From positions 71,761-135,760 of the forward strand of contig NZ_JAMHJQ010000002.1 of assembly GCF_023534745.1 (NCBI RefSeq): a stretch of 64,000 nt of DNA, in the 5' to 3' direction. The number at the start of each line of letters is the position of its first letter. The first letter of the stretch is position 1. A program made the position numbers and the translations under genes. This stretch comes from Streptomyces sp. 35G-GA-8 (GTDB taxonomy: Bacteria > Actinomycetota > Actinomycetes > Streptomycetales > Streptomycetaceae). Of the stretch, positions 26,974 to 36,517 are shown in pieces. The notes under the pieces were generated by a model. It did not search any database and had not been told where the DNA came from. It was given only the letters and a program-made list of their open reading frames with translations.

Positions 26974-28227
26974 ATGACGACACCGACGCATCAACCCGAC
27001 CCGGGCTCCGGGGACAACATGAACGGGGCCCGCTCCTCCGACGAGGGGCACTCCTCGAACGGGCACTCCCCGAACGGGCACTCCGACGCGAGCCGCAGCT
27101 GGCAGTCGCTCGGCGCCGCCGTACCTCCCTCCGTACCGCCTCCCCTCCCGCCTCCCCTGACGGCGTACGACCCGCTGCGGCCGGCCGCCCCCGACAACCA
27201 CTCCGTGGCCGACCAGGTCAATCCACCGGTGCCCGTACCGCAGCTCCGGGGCGCCTCTCCCGGCGGTGTCAGGATCGGTGTGTGGGGAGCCTCCGGCTCC
27301 GGGAAGACGACGTTCCTGGGCGCCGTGCCGATCGCCGCGATTCAGCACCAGCGGCGCGGCCAGGTGAACTGGGTGGTCGCCGGCATGGACCCCTCCTCCA
27401 CGGAGTTCCTGCACGAAAGCGTGGATCTGCTGGTGTCGGAGCAGCGGTTCCCGCAGGCGAGCCGGGCGCAGCGGGACCTCAGATGGTCGTTCTCCGGCGA
27501 GATACAGGGAGCACGGGGCTTCGGTACCCGCCCGATCACCTTCGCGCTCGAAGTGCTCGACCTCCCCGGGGAGGCGTTCAACCCCCGGTCCAACCAGGTC
27601 GGCGAGGAGCTGCACGACCGGGCCGTCACCCATCTGACGAACTGCGGCGGCCTTGTCTATCTGTTCGACCCGCTCCTGGACGCCAACCAGCAGACCACGA
27701 GCATCAATTACTTCTTCGGGATGGCCAGCCAGATCGCCGGCCGGGTGCGCGACGAGGGCCGGCTCCTCGCCAACGGCCGGCTGCCGCATCACGTCGCGGT
27801 GTGCATCACCAAATTCGACCACCCGGACGTCTTCGAACCGGCGCTGCGGGCCGGCTGGGTCACCCAGGAGCGTACGGGCGACATCCCGCGCGTCCCCGAC
27901 CACCAGGCCCCGGCCTTCTTCGACTGGATGTGCGACAGCTTCCGCGGCGGCAGCGCCCGGCTGGTCCGTGACGCCCTCCGCAACTTCTTCCACTCCGACC
28001 GGATGTCGTACCACGCCAGCTCCGCCATCGGCTTCCGGCTCAACCCCTACAACCAGTTCGACTACCGCAGTTACGTCAATGTGGAGCCGGACGGCGGGCG
28101 CATCTGCAGCTCTCCGCCGATGCCGATCAACATCATCGAACCGCTGATGACCCTGGAGAAAGGTCTGCGGGACACAGCCGCCCGGCCGCCGCGCGGCGGC
28201 CGACTGCGGTGGGGGCGGCGGAGGTGA
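26974..28227 (+). CDS. P-loop GTPase of a conflict-system cluster
   Basis: 417 aa. The first 95 residues are disordered, with (N)GHS repeats and a Pro tract. Then a GTPase domain: IGVWGASGSGKTTFLG (Walker A/G1, about residue 103), LEVLDLPGEAF (G3, DLPG) and VCITKFDHPD (G4, TKFD) as in TRAFAC-class GTPases. No membrane segment. It is followed by a large protein overlapping it as GTGA, matching known pairs of GTPases with dedicated partner proteins in multi-gene conflict systems. Role inferred: nucleotide-controlled switch. Confidence 0.75.
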   Translation: MTTPTHQPDPGSGDNMNGARSSDEGHSSNGHSPNGHSDASRSWQSLGAAVPPSVPPPLPPPLTAYDPLRPAAPDNHSVADQVNPPVPVPQLRGASPGGVRIGVWGASGSGKTTFLGAVPIAAIQHQRRGQVNWVVAGMDPSSTEFLHESVDLLVSEQRFPQASRAQRDLRWSFSGEIQGARGFGTRPITFALEVLDLPGEAFNPRSNQVGEELHDRAVTHLTNCGGLVYLFDPLLDANQQTTSINYFFGMASQIAGRVRDEGRLLANGRLPHHVAVCITKFDHPDVFEPALRAGWVTQERTGDIPRVPDHQAPAFFDWMCDSFRGGSARLVRDALRNFFHSDRMSYHASSAIGFRLNPYNQFDYRSYVNVEPDGGRICSSPPMPINIIEPLMTLEKGLRDTAARPPRGGRLRWGRRR

Positions 28228-31088
28228 GCGGGCCGCCGAAGGGCCGCCCGGTGCGCGCCTCCTGGTCCCTCCAGGGCAAGGCACCGGGCCAGGTGGCCTA
28301 CGACGTACAGGCGGGCAACGTGGACCCCCGGATCGCCCAGAAGTACTTCTGGGACGCGTCCACGGAGACGCCGCGCCCCGACCGCGCCCATGCCCCCGAC
28401 GCACTGCCCTGGGTGGCGTTCCTCGGCGGCACCGAGGCCGGCGGGCCCGTGACCGGCCTGGTGGAGACCACCTGGTCGGGCGGGCGTGACGCCACCGGCC
28501 GGATCAGCTACTCGGCCCGGCTGCTGCTCCTCGACTGGCAGCCGACCAGCGGCGCGGGGCTCACCTGGACCTCGCTCTACAACGCCGCGCTGGACGCGGA
28601 GTGGCCGGCCATGAGCGCCGACGCCCCGCATCCCCCGCACCTCGCGCATCCCCCGCACATCGTTCTCGACGCGGCACCCGCCGATGTCGCGCAGCTGGCC
28701 CGGTACATCGACCAGGACATCCGGTTCGAGTGGGCCGCGCGGTGCGCCGCACTGCTCCTTGAGGGACGGCACGTGGCCATCACCCTCTCCCCCGAGCACG
28801 CGGGTCTGAACGCCGCCACCCGGGTCGCCGTGCTCGACGGGATCTGCGCTCTCCTGCCGTACGGCAGTCGCGCCTGGCTGTCCGCCGCGACCTGGGCCGG
28901 TCATGGCGCCGATCACGAGCTGCGGCTGACCTTCGCGCTGCGTCCCAGGGGAAATCAGTGCCATGCCGTACTCGCCGGGCAGCCGCCGCAGGAGCCCGGC
29001 TCACGTGAGGGCCGGGCCTATCTGGCGGAGCTGCTGCGGCTGCGGCGGAAGGTGGGCATCGAGACCTTGCTCACCCATCTGCTGTCCCATCGTGCCCCGC
29101 TGTCCCCGCTCGACGCCGAACAGGCGCTGCGGCACCTGCGGGACCTCGACCTCCGGTCGGTGGTGGTGGCGGACATCGACCGGGGTACCGGCCGGCTGGG
29201 CGATGTGTCCCGACTGCTGAGCCTGTACCCGTTGGACCGGCTGCCCGAGGGGGAGGCCGCCATGGTGGCCCGTCATCTGGCGCTCTCCACCCTGCCCGGT
29301 GGTCGCTCCGAGACGGAGCGCGAGCAGGCCCGGAGCCTGCTTCTGGAGCACTGGTCCCCACGGGTCGGCCGGGCGCTCGCGGACGAACTCAACTCCTGGC
29401 CCGTGGCGAGCCAGACCCTTCAGCGGGTGTGCGCCGTCCTCGATCTGGCGACCGCGGCGGGACCCCGGGACCGGCGGGCCCACGCCGTGGTCCTGGCCGG
29501 CTATCTCGACGGGGGCGCGGCGGCCGTTACGCCGGAGGGCCTGTCCTCGCGGAGTCAGAACCTGCACGCCCTGCGGCAGGGTCTGGACGAGGACACCGCC
29601 GCCGCCGTGCGCGATGTCTTCGTCCGCCGTCCGGAACTGACCCTGGCCTGGCTCGACTTCAACGCCGGGCGGAACACCCTGGACGACCTGATGGTCCGGG
29701 AACTGCTGCACGGGCCGGACACGGCGGGCGAACCGCGGCACGCACCGGACTGGCTGCGCGGCGCCGCCGCCCTGATCCACCACGGACCACCGGCTACCGC
29801 GCCCCTACCGGGCGTACCGGGCCTACCGGGCCTACCGGATCTCCCGACCTTCTCGACTCGCCCGACCGTCCCCGTCGACCGGGACGCACTCGACGCGTTC
29901 GCCGGAATCTCCACGACGGCCTGGCGCACCGGTCTGCGCCTGGCCTGCCACGCCCGTAACCCGGACGCGCTCTCCTGGCTTCACCCGGAGCTGTACGAGG
30001 TCGCGACGGGGCGGAGCGGCACCGACAGGGACCGGGAGTTCCTGCTCCACCAGATCGACATCCTCGTACCGAAGCGGCCCGGCCTCCCCGGAGCGCACGC
30101 CGCCTGGGCCGATCTGCTCCAGCTCCTTCTGCTCGGCCGGGGCATGCAACGGTCCCGCCTCATCGCGGACGACGGCGAAGCGGCCGTCGAGTACGCCGCC
30201 GTCCTGAGGCGGGAGGTGCCCCAACTGGGGCTGGGGAGCGGGAGAGAGGCCGCGCTGGCCTCGGGGCTGGTCGGCGAACGGCTCGACCAGATCCCCTACC
30301 GGGTGCTGTGGGAGCTGACGCGGCCTCAGGTCGAGTCCGCCAGAACCCGGAATGAGCCGACCCGGTCCCAGTCTGAGCCGACCCGACTCCAGGCTGAGCC
30401 GACCCGCCGTCCAAAGTCCTTGGGCCAGGGCGGTCCTGAGACCTGGGAGGGCCCGCTGCTCGACCGGATCGCCGAGCTGTTGGCCAACGCCGGGGACTGG
30501 ATCACGCATGGCATGCCCGCGCAGTGGGAGCAGCGGCTGAGGACCCACCCCGGCCTCCAGTGGCTGGCCCACACCGCCGAGATCCGCCGGCTCGCGGCCA
30601 CCCGTACCACCGTTCCCGAGACGCTGGGCGACGCCATCGTGCGGGCGAGCCCCAACTCCCGGTACGCCAGGAGCGCCCAGCAGACCGTCGAGTACCCCTC
30701 GGCCGTACTTGAGGCGATCACGCCCTGGCTCCACGACCACATGGGACGCGCCGACGCGGTCCATCGACTGGCCGGACACCTCAACCGGATCTCCCCGCAG
30801 CGTTTCCTCGGCGACCTGCTCTATTACTCCATCGCTCAGCCCCGGTTCGGCGAACTGGTCAGACAGCGGGTGCTGGAAGGCCACGAGGAGTTGAGGGACG
30901 GCGTCGAGCAGGCGATCAAACTCCTGCGCCAGAAGCCGTCCCGCCGACAGCCGACGGCGCCCGTGCCGACACCCGGCCGGCCGTACGGCGAACCGCCCCG
31001 CCCGGTACCCGGCTCCTACGCCGAGCCCGAGCAGAGCACACCATCCGTGCTGCCCTGGTGGCGGCGCCTAGGGGGTGACCGCGCGTGA
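28224..31088 (+). CDS. Large GTPase-associated protein (GAP1-like)
   Basis: 954 aa from GTG 28224, which overlaps the GTPase stop; an earlier GTG at 28209 is possible. The N-terminal 180 residues (VRASWSLQGKAPGQVAYDVQ, SARLLLLDWQ, LDAAPADVAQLARYIDQDI) look like a folded beta-rich domain; the rest is helical, with Leu/Arg-rich repeats up to a disordered Pro-rich end. Size, order and pairing resemble the GTPase-associated protein 1 family described with TRAFAC GTPases in actinobacterial conflict systems. I assign this by layout; no catalytic motif is visible. Near 30345-30410 a short SEPTR repeat (TRSQSEPTRLQAEPTR) occurs. Confidence 0.5.
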   Translation: MSGPPKGRPVRASWSLQGKAPGQVAYDVQAGNVDPRIAQKYFWDASTETPRPDRAHAPDALPWVAFLGGTEAGGPVTGLVETTWSGGRDATGRISYSARLLLLDWQPTSGAGLTWTSLYNAALDAEWPAMSADAPHPPHLAHPPHIVLDAAPADVAQLARYIDQDIRFEWAARCAALLLEGRHVAITLSPEHAGLNAATRVAVLDGICALLPYGSRAWLSAATWAGHGADHELRLTFALRPRGNQCHAVLAGQPPQEPGSREGRAYLAELLRLRRKVGIETLLTHLLSHRAPLSPLDAEQALRHLRDLDLRSVVVADIDRGTGRLGDVSRLLSLYPLDRLPEGEAAMVARHLALSTLPGGRSETEREQARSLLLEHWSPRVGRALADELNSWPVASQTLQRVCAVLDLATAAGPRDRRAHAVVLAGYLDGGAAAVTPEGLSSRSQNLHALRQGLDEDTAAAVRDVFVRRPELTLAWLDFNAGRNTLDDLMVRELLHGPDTAGEPRHAPDWLRGAAALIHHGPPATAPLPGVPGLPGLPDLPTFSTRPTVPVDRDALDAFAGISTTAWRTGLRLACHARNPDALSWLHPELYEVATGRSGTDRDREFLLHQIDILVPKRPGLPGAHAAWADLLQLLLLGRGMQRSRLIADDGEAAVEYAAVLRREVPQLGLGSGREAALASGLVGERLDQIPYRVLWELTRPQVESARTRNEPTRSQSEPTRLQAEPTRRPKSLGQGGPETWEGPLLDRIAELLANAGDWITHGMPAQWEQRLRTHPGLQWLAHTAEIRRLAATRTTVPETLGDAIVRASPNSRYARSAQQTVEYPSAVLEAITPWLHDHMGRADAVHRLAGHLNRISPQRFLGDLLYYSIAQPRFGELVRQRVLEGHEELRDGVEQAIKLLRQKPSRRQPTAPVPTPGRPYGEPPRPVPGSYAEPEQSTPSVLPWWRRLGGDRA

Positions 31089-32479
31089 ACTCGCCATACG
31101 CCCACGCTCACGCGCCTGCCCACACCCTCGCGCTCGACATCGGCGTCCGCTACGCGCGGCTCGCCGTCGCACGGCCCGGCGCCGGGCCGCCGTGCCCGGT
31201 GTCGCTGCCCGGTGACATACCGGGCGAGGGACTGCCGCTCTCCGCCGCCACGCGCGGTCGGCCGGTCGACGCGCTGCGCGAGGCGTACGGCGCCTACCTC
31301 GCCCGGTACGGTCCGCCCGCCGGGGCCGTCGTGGTCCTGCCGCGCCGCAGCGCACGCGAGTTGGCCGGGCCCGCGACGGCCGCCCTCACGGCGGACGGCT
31401 GTCCACGGGCCCGCGCGATCGGCACCGCGCACGCCCTGCTCGCCCTCGTCCGGCACACCGCGGGCGGGACGGCCGACGCCGGGGAGTATCTGGTGTGCGA
31501 TGTCGGGGCGCGCGCCGTCGACGCCGCGCGCTGCACGCTGGCCGGCTCCTCGGTACTCCTTCGCGCCACCGCCGAGGCGACAGGACCGAGTGGCGTGCTG
31601 GGAGCGGCACTTGACGCGGCCCTCCTCGCCGCCGCGGGTCTGTCCGACGACGAGGAAGGGCATCGCGCTCTTGCGGCCGTGCGCCGGGACGACCCCGGCG
31701 GGCGCCGCTTGGGGCTCTCCGTGGCCCAGGCGGTGAGTCGCCCCGACCCCTTCGACGACACCGTGGTCTACCGCGTGGCCGACCGGGACGTCACCGCGGG
31801 GACCGTTCGGACGTCTCTTCTCCCGCTGGTCGACGCGGTACGCCGGGCCCTGTCCGAGATCGCCGCGCCGCCGGGCGCCACCCGGCCGCTCCCGCTGCTG
31901 CTCACCGGAGGTCTGGCCCGACTCCGGCCGCTCATGGAGCGGTTGGGGGAGAGTCATCGGCTGCTTCCGCTGCCCCCGGAGGTGGATCCCGGGTACGCGG
32001 CGGCGGCCGGTGGCGCGCTGGTGGCCGCCGGGCTGGCGGACCCGGGTGACCGCTACCCGTACGCCATTCGTATCCGCACCCACAGCCGTACGGCCGGGCG
32101 GCTGCGCACCGAGGAGCTTCAACTGTCCGCCCCCGGTGCCCTGGAGCCGGGCGGCGACACCGTGTTCGCCGTACGGGCGGGCCGGCCGGCCGAGGTGCTT
32201 CCCGACGCGGCGGCCAGGCGCCCCCTGCGGGTCGAGGCCGTAGGCCCCGACGGCCGCCCCGTGCCGCTGCCGGACATCACGCTGCCCACCGGCACGCCGG
32301 ACGGGCTCTGCCGGGTCGGGGTCCGGGTCTGCGAGGACGGGGCGGCGGCCCTTGTGCTGCGCCCGGTCGCGGTTGACCTGGTCGCGAATGGGCCGGTCGC
32401 GAATGGGCCGGTCGCGAATGGCCCGGACACCGAGACCCGCGTACCGCTCGGCCCCCTGCCCGTCCCACCCGAAACCTGA
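31085..32479 (+). CDS. Hsp70/actin-like ATPase
   Basis: 464 aa; GTG overlaps the preceding stop as GTGA. N-terminal TLALDIGVRYARLAVA is a phosphate-1 loop of the ASKHA fold (Hsp70, actin, sugar kinases), EYLVCDVGARAVDAARC the phosphate-2 loop, and PLLLTGGLARLRPL the adenosine loop. The C-terminal 130 residues are beta-rich (TAGRLRTEELQLSAPGALEP), like the substrate domain of Hsp70 family members. The C-terminus has three VANGP repeats (32384-32425). In this gene set it may act as an assembly or disassembly chaperone. Confidence 0.7.
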   Translation: MNSPYAHAHAPAHTLALDIGVRYARLAVARPGAGPPCPVSLPGDIPGEGLPLSAATRGRPVDALREAYGAYLARYGPPAGAVVVLPRRSARELAGPATAALTADGCPRARAIGTAHALLALVRHTAGGTADAGEYLVCDVGARAVDAARCTLAGSSVLLRATAEATGPSGVLGAALDAALLAAAGLSDDEEGHRALAAVRRDDPGGRRLGLSVAQAVSRPDPFDDTVVYRVADRDVTAGTVRTSLLPLVDAVRRALSEIAAPPGATRPLPLLLTGGLARLRPLMERLGESHRLLPLPPEVDPGYAAAAGGALVAAGLADPGDRYPYAIRIRTHSRTAGRLRTEELQLSAPGALEPGGDTVFAVRAGRPAEVLPDAAARRPLRVEAVGPDGRPVPLPDITLPTGTPDGLCRVGVRVCEDGAAALVLRPVAVDLVANGPVANGPVANGPDTETRVPLGPLPVPPET

Positions 32480-32543
32480 TCCGTCCCACCGCCCCTGACC
32501 AGACCGTCCCTGACAGGTGCCGCGCCCGAGGAGCCCTCACGTG

Positions 32544-34433
32544 ATGAACAAGCCGCCGTCGCAACCGAGATCGGGACGCGCGCGCGTCCACGCCGTCCAC
32601 CGCGCCATCGCCTCGCTCGCCGCCCTGGTGCTCACGGCCTTGGCCACCACAGCGGCCGGGTCGCCCGCGGCCGGGGTTCCCGCGACCGGGTCGCCCGCGG
32701 CCGGGACTCCTGCGGCCGGGACTCCTGCGGCCGGGACTCCTGCGGCCGGATCGGAGCCCGGCCGCACCGAGATATACGCCGAACTCGGCCTGGACGAACT
32801 CCCCGCCGATTACGTCATCTTGGTGGATGTCTCCGGCTCGATGCTGAGCAAGGGGCGGTACGCCTCGGTCAGGTCGGCGCTGCTGCCGTTCCTGAAGAGC
32901 CTGTCGCCACAGGACTACGTCGCCCTGTTCACCTTCGGGAACAAGGCCGAGACCGTCTACCTGGGCCGCCCGTCCGACCCGGCGGGCATCATCGACAAGC
33001 TGCCCGCCCGCGCCGGTCCCTCCGGCGTGCGCACCGACATCGGCGCCGCCCTGGACCGTGGCCTGGCCGAGCTGGAGCGGCCGGGCGCCGCCGAGGTCGG
33101 CTCCGTGGTGATGTTCACCGACGGCAAGCACGAGCCTGCGAAGGGCTCCCGGTACCCCAAGGCCGACGGGCCGGCCTGGGACGCGCTGCGGGACCGGGGC
33201 GCCGAACTGGCCGGCGGACGCGAACTGGCCGCCTACTCACTGCCGTTGGCGACCGACGAGTCCGGCACCGCGCAGCTGGCCCGCGTCGTTCCGAAGACGA
33301 CCGAGCTGCGGCCGGAGTCCGTGCAGGACCTCGCCGAATATCTCGGCCGGGCCGCCGAGCGGTCCCGGGCGCGCAAGGCCGCGCGGCTGGTCGCGCAGGA
33401 CGCGGGCAAGGGCGTCACCGCCACGTGGTCGCCCGCCGGGACGCTCGACCTGGGCAGCGGCGGGGCGGCGGCCACGCTGACGCTGACCGCCACGACCGCG
33501 CGGGTGCCGCTGACCGTGACCGGCCTCAAGGCGACCCTGAACGGACAGCCGCTCACCGTCACCGGCCTGCCGGACCGGGTGTCCCTGGAGCCGGGCGCGG
33601 CACGGCGGTTCGCCGTCCAGGTGCGGGGCGAGCCCGACGCCGGCGCGCTGCCGATCCGGCGGACCTGGGAGTCCGAGGTCGGTCTCACCGTGCACGGCGA
33701 GGTCACGACGCCCTGGGCGGCCACCCTCGACGACGTCACGTTCACGGTGCCGACGGCGGTGGACGGACCGGACAGGGGTCCCCGGCTGCGGGCCGAGGTC
33801 GGCTCGCCGCTGGCCCTGCCGCTGCTGATCGGTGTCCCGGTGGCGGCCCTCCTCGCGGCCCTGCTGCTCTGGGTGCGCCGTAACCGGGCGGTCCTGAGCG
33901 GCGTGCTGGTGCTGTCCCCGGCCTCGGTGCCGGCCTCGGCCCTGGGCGGCGGCCCGGAGGAGCATGTCGTCCTGCGCGGGCGGCGGTTGGCTCTCGCGCC
34001 GCACCGGATCGGGGGCAGCGGCAGCGTGCACGGCCGCCGGTTCCGGACGGAGGACGGCCGTCGCGGGATCGCCCTGCACCTCCGCTACAGCCCGGACGGC
34101 ACCCCGGCCCGGAGCGCGAACGCCGTCTGCCGGCCGGGCGACGGAGTGGTGATCAACGGCATCGCCTTCACCTACCGGCCGGACCCCGGCGGGCAGCCCG
34201 GGGCGCCGGCCGTACCGGAAGCCGGTGCCGGTGCTGGTGCTGGTGCTGGTGCTGGTGCTGGTGCCGGGGGGCCGGCCGGCCCCGCGCCGATCCCGCGCCC
34301 CGGATCACTTCCGCCGAGCGGGAACGGGCCCTGGCGCGGCGGCCCGCCACCGCCCGCGCGGCCACCACTCCCGCCCGCGCGACCGCCCGTGATACGCGAC
34401 CGGCCCACGCCCTCCGAATCGGACCTGCCATGA
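32544..34433 (+). CDS. Exported vWA protein with one membrane span
   Basis: 629 aa from ATG 32544; GTG 32541, one codon upstream, is equally likely since GAGGAG lies 7 nt before it. Signal region AIASLAALVLTALATTAAG, then a low-complexity SPAAG/TPAAG stretch (32660-32750), then a vWA domain about residues 85-285 with the intact metal site DVSGS (VILVDVSGSMLSKG) and TDIGAALDRG, VVMFTDGKH. A middle beta-sandwich is followed by a membrane segment ALPLLIGVPVAALLAALLLW about residue 432, and a cytoplasmic part ending in AGAGAGAG repeats and a Pro-rich tail. It places a metal-dependent adhesion domain outside the cell in a cluster of otherwise cytoplasmic proteins. Confidence 0.85.
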   Translation: MNKPPSQPRSGRARVHAVHRAIASLAALVLTALATTAAGSPAAGVPATGSPAAGTPAAGTPAAGTPAAGSEPGRTEIYAELGLDELPADYVILVDVSGSMLSKGRYASVRSALLPFLKSLSPQDYVALFTFGNKAETVYLGRPSDPAGIIDKLPARAGPSGVRTDIGAALDRGLAELERPGAAEVGSVVMFTDGKHEPAKGSRYPKADGPAWDALRDRGAELAGGRELAAYSLPLATDESGTAQLARVVPKTTELRPESVQDLAEYLGRAAERSRARKAARLVAQDAGKGVTATWSPAGTLDLGSGGAAATLTLTATTARVPLTVTGLKATLNGQPLTVTGLPDRVSLEPGAARRFAVQVRGEPDAGALPIRRTWESEVGLTVHGEVTTPWAATLDDVTFTVPTAVDGPDRGPRLRAEVGSPLALPLLIGVPVAALLAALLLWVRRNRAVLSGVLVLSPASVPASALGGGPEEHVVLRGRRLALAPHRIGGSGSVHGRRFRTEDGRRGIALHLRYSPDGTPARSANAVCRPGDGVVINGIAFTYRPDPGGQPGAPAVPEAGAGAGAGAGAGAGAGGPAGPAPIPRPGSLPPSGNGPWRGGPPPPARPPLPPARPPVIRDRPTPSESDLP

Positions 34434-35119
34434 CCGGCCAGGACCTCAACGTCGCCGCCACCCGGGTCGGCACCCACGCCCTGGGCCCCGGGCGACGGTC
34501 GGTGGTATGGGTGCAGGGCTGCCCGTTCCGTTGCGCGGGGTGTCTCGCACCGGAGTGGATCCCGGACCGCCCGGCCCGGCGCCTGGCCCCCTCGGAGCTG
34601 GCCGACGAACTGCTCGCCGACCCCGCCGTGACGGGTCTGACGCTCTCCGGCGGCGAGCCGATGGCCCAGGCCGCCGGGCTTGCCGCGCTGGTCCGCGAGG
34701 CCCGCGCACGGCGCGACCTCTCGGTGATCTGCTTCACGGGCTACCGCCTGGAACGGCTGCGCGCCCGGCCGCCCGCTCCGGAGGTCACCGAACTCGTCGG
34801 TCTCCTCGATGTGTTGATCGACGGCCTATACGTCGCCCGGCTGGACGACGGCAAGGGGCTGCGAGGCAGCGGCAACCAGCGCGTCCACCACCTCACGCCC
34901 CGGCTCGCCGGCGGCGGATACGACTTCACCGGCGGGCCGCGTACCGCCGAGATCACGGTGGACGGACCCACCGCCCTGCTGGTCGGGGTACCGCCCCCGG
35001 GGCTGCTCGCGGCCTTCGACTCCGCCGTGGAGGAAGTCCGTTCGAGGCCGACGCCCAACCAGTGCGACACCGCCCAACCAGTGCGACACCGACCAACCAG
35101 TGAACACCCGACCAGGTGA
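34430..35119 (+). CDS. Radical SAM protein, NrdG-like
   Basis: 229 aa; ATG overlaps the vWA stop. VQGCPFRCAGCLAPEW has the CX3CX2C cluster motif of radical SAM enzymes (about residues 26-33), and LTLSGGEPMAQAAGL is the GGE motif that binds SAM. Length and order match activases of anaerobic ribonucleotide reductase (NrdG), but no nrdD is nearby. The C-terminal 30 residues carry a repeat (PTPNQCDTAQPVRHRPTSEH) probably outside the fold. In this context the enzyme might modify a protein of the same cluster; that is speculation. Confidence 0.8.
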   Translation: MTGQDLNVAATRVGTHALGPGRRSVVWVQGCPFRCAGCLAPEWIPDRPARRLAPSELADELLADPAVTGLTLSGGEPMAQAAGLAALVREARARRDLSVICFTGYRLERLRARPPAPEVTELVGLLDVLIDGLYVARLDDGKGLRGSGNQRVHHLTPRLAGGGYDFTGGPRTAEITVDGPTALLVGVPPPGLLAAFDSAVEEVRSRPTPNQCDTAQPVRHRPTSEHPTR

Positions 35120-35131
35120 GGACGACTGACC

Positions 35132-36517
35132 ATGAGCGGCAAGAAGCGCATCCTGGTGGACGAGACAGAGTGGTACCGGGCCCAGCGCGCGGCCCAGAAC
35201 CTCAGGCAGGTCCGGCGCGACGTTCCCCGGCTCCTTGACGAGGTACGGCGGCGGACCGAGGCCGATCAGGCCCGTACCCGCGCCGAGTTGGAGGAGCGCG
35301 CCCGCCGGACGGAGCAGGCGCTCTCCGGCCTCTCGGCGCAGACCCGGCGACTTGAGCAGGACACCGGCCGCAGGCTGCGCGAGCAGTCAGAGCGCCTGCA
35401 CAAGGATCTGCGCGACACCACGGACCGGCTCGAACGCGACACCCGTACCGCGCTCGACGAACACCGCGCGGCCCTGGAGCGTGAGCTGGCCGCCGAACGC
35501 GACCAGCGCCACCGCGACATCGCCGGTCTCACCGGCCGCCTCGACGAGCTCGCCGGGAACCGCGAGCGCGCCGCGACCGCCACTCAGGGCTGGCTCGCCG
35601 ACGGCGTCACGATGTCCGAATTCATCGCCACCACCCTGCCGCACGAACGACACGCCCCCGGCAGGCTCGACCGGCTCCGGCTGGACCTCGACACCGCGCG
35701 GCGGAACAGCGACATCGGCCACTACGAGGCCGCGCTCTCGCTCGCGCAGCGCGCCTACCTCGACCTCAGCGAACTGCGCCTCGACATCGAGCACCGGGAG
35801 CTGGAACGCCGGCTCGCCGCGACCGCGGCCACCGACGCACTGGTCCTGGTGGAGACACTGATCACCGAGAACGAGATCAGGCCGGTCATGGGTCCCGACG
35901 GACAGCCGCTGCCCGGTGTGGAACTCGACGTGGACCACTGGTCGGAGGGCGAGCTCAAGGAGTTGCGCGAGCAGGTGGCCGAGCGGCTTTCCCGGGCGAG
36001 GGACGACGCCACGACCGCCGCCGCGCAGCGCGAACTGACGGCCGAGGCGGCGGACTTGGAGCAGCGGCTCGGCGAACTCGTCGACCGGGCCGGTATGCGG
36101 CAGCTCGCCTCCCAGCTCCGCGTGAACCTCGCCGACTCGGTGGCCGAGACGCTGTCCCGTATCGGCGCCTACGAGCTGGCGGACGGCGAGTACCAGGACG
36201 AGGACGAGCGCCGCTCGTACCACGCGGTCCTTCAGCACGCGAACGGCAACAAGATCGTGGTGCAGGTCCTGCCCGCGCCGGACGAGGAGACCGGGCAGGT
36301 GATGCGGGTCCTCTCGTACGACTACGACACGGTCGCGGAACGCGAGATCAGGGACCGGGCCGAGGCGGTGCGGCAGGCGCTCCAGGAGGACGGGCACCCG
36401 ACCGGTCCCCTGGAGTCGGAGCTCGGTGTCCCGGAGCCGGAGGCCCCCGACCTGAACCGGTTCCGGCGGCACCGCGCCCAGCCGGGCAGCCGCACCGCGC
36501 CCGGCGGCTCCTCATGA
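35132..36517 (+). CDS. Coiled-coil protein of the GTPase cluster
   Basis: 461 aa, 12 bp after the radical SAM gene. Residues about 10-160 are a long, highly charged coiled coil (RRTEADQARTRAELEERAR). The region 160-320 continues as helices (AALSLAQRAYLDLSELRLDI). Residues about 330-430 are a compact domain (SVAETLSRIGAYELADGEYQ, NKIVVQVLPAPDEETGQVM). No known enzyme motif. Overlaps the AAA+ gene as ATGA, so the two are probably made together; it may be the substrate or scaffold of that ATPase. Confidence 0.7.
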   Translation: MSGKKRILVDETEWYRAQRAAQNLRQVRRDVPRLLDEVRRRTEADQARTRAELEERARRTEQALSGLSAQTRRLEQDTGRRLREQSERLHKDLRDTTDRLERDTRTALDEHRAALERELAAERDQRHRDIAGLTGRLDELAGNRERAATATQGWLADGVTMSEFIATTLPHERHAPGRLDRLRLDLDTARRNSDIGHYEAALSLAQRAYLDLSELRLDIEHRELERRLAATAATDALVLVETLITENEIRPVMGPDGQPLPGVELDVDHWSEGELKELREQVAERLSRARDDATTAAAQRELTAEAADLEQRLGELVDRAGMRQLASQLRVNLADSVAETLSRIGAYELADGEYQDEDERRSYHAVLQHANGNKIVVQVLPAPDEETGQVMRVLSYDYDTVAEREIRDRAEAVRQALQEDGHPTGPLESELGVPEPEAPDLNRFRRHRAQPGSRTAPGGSS

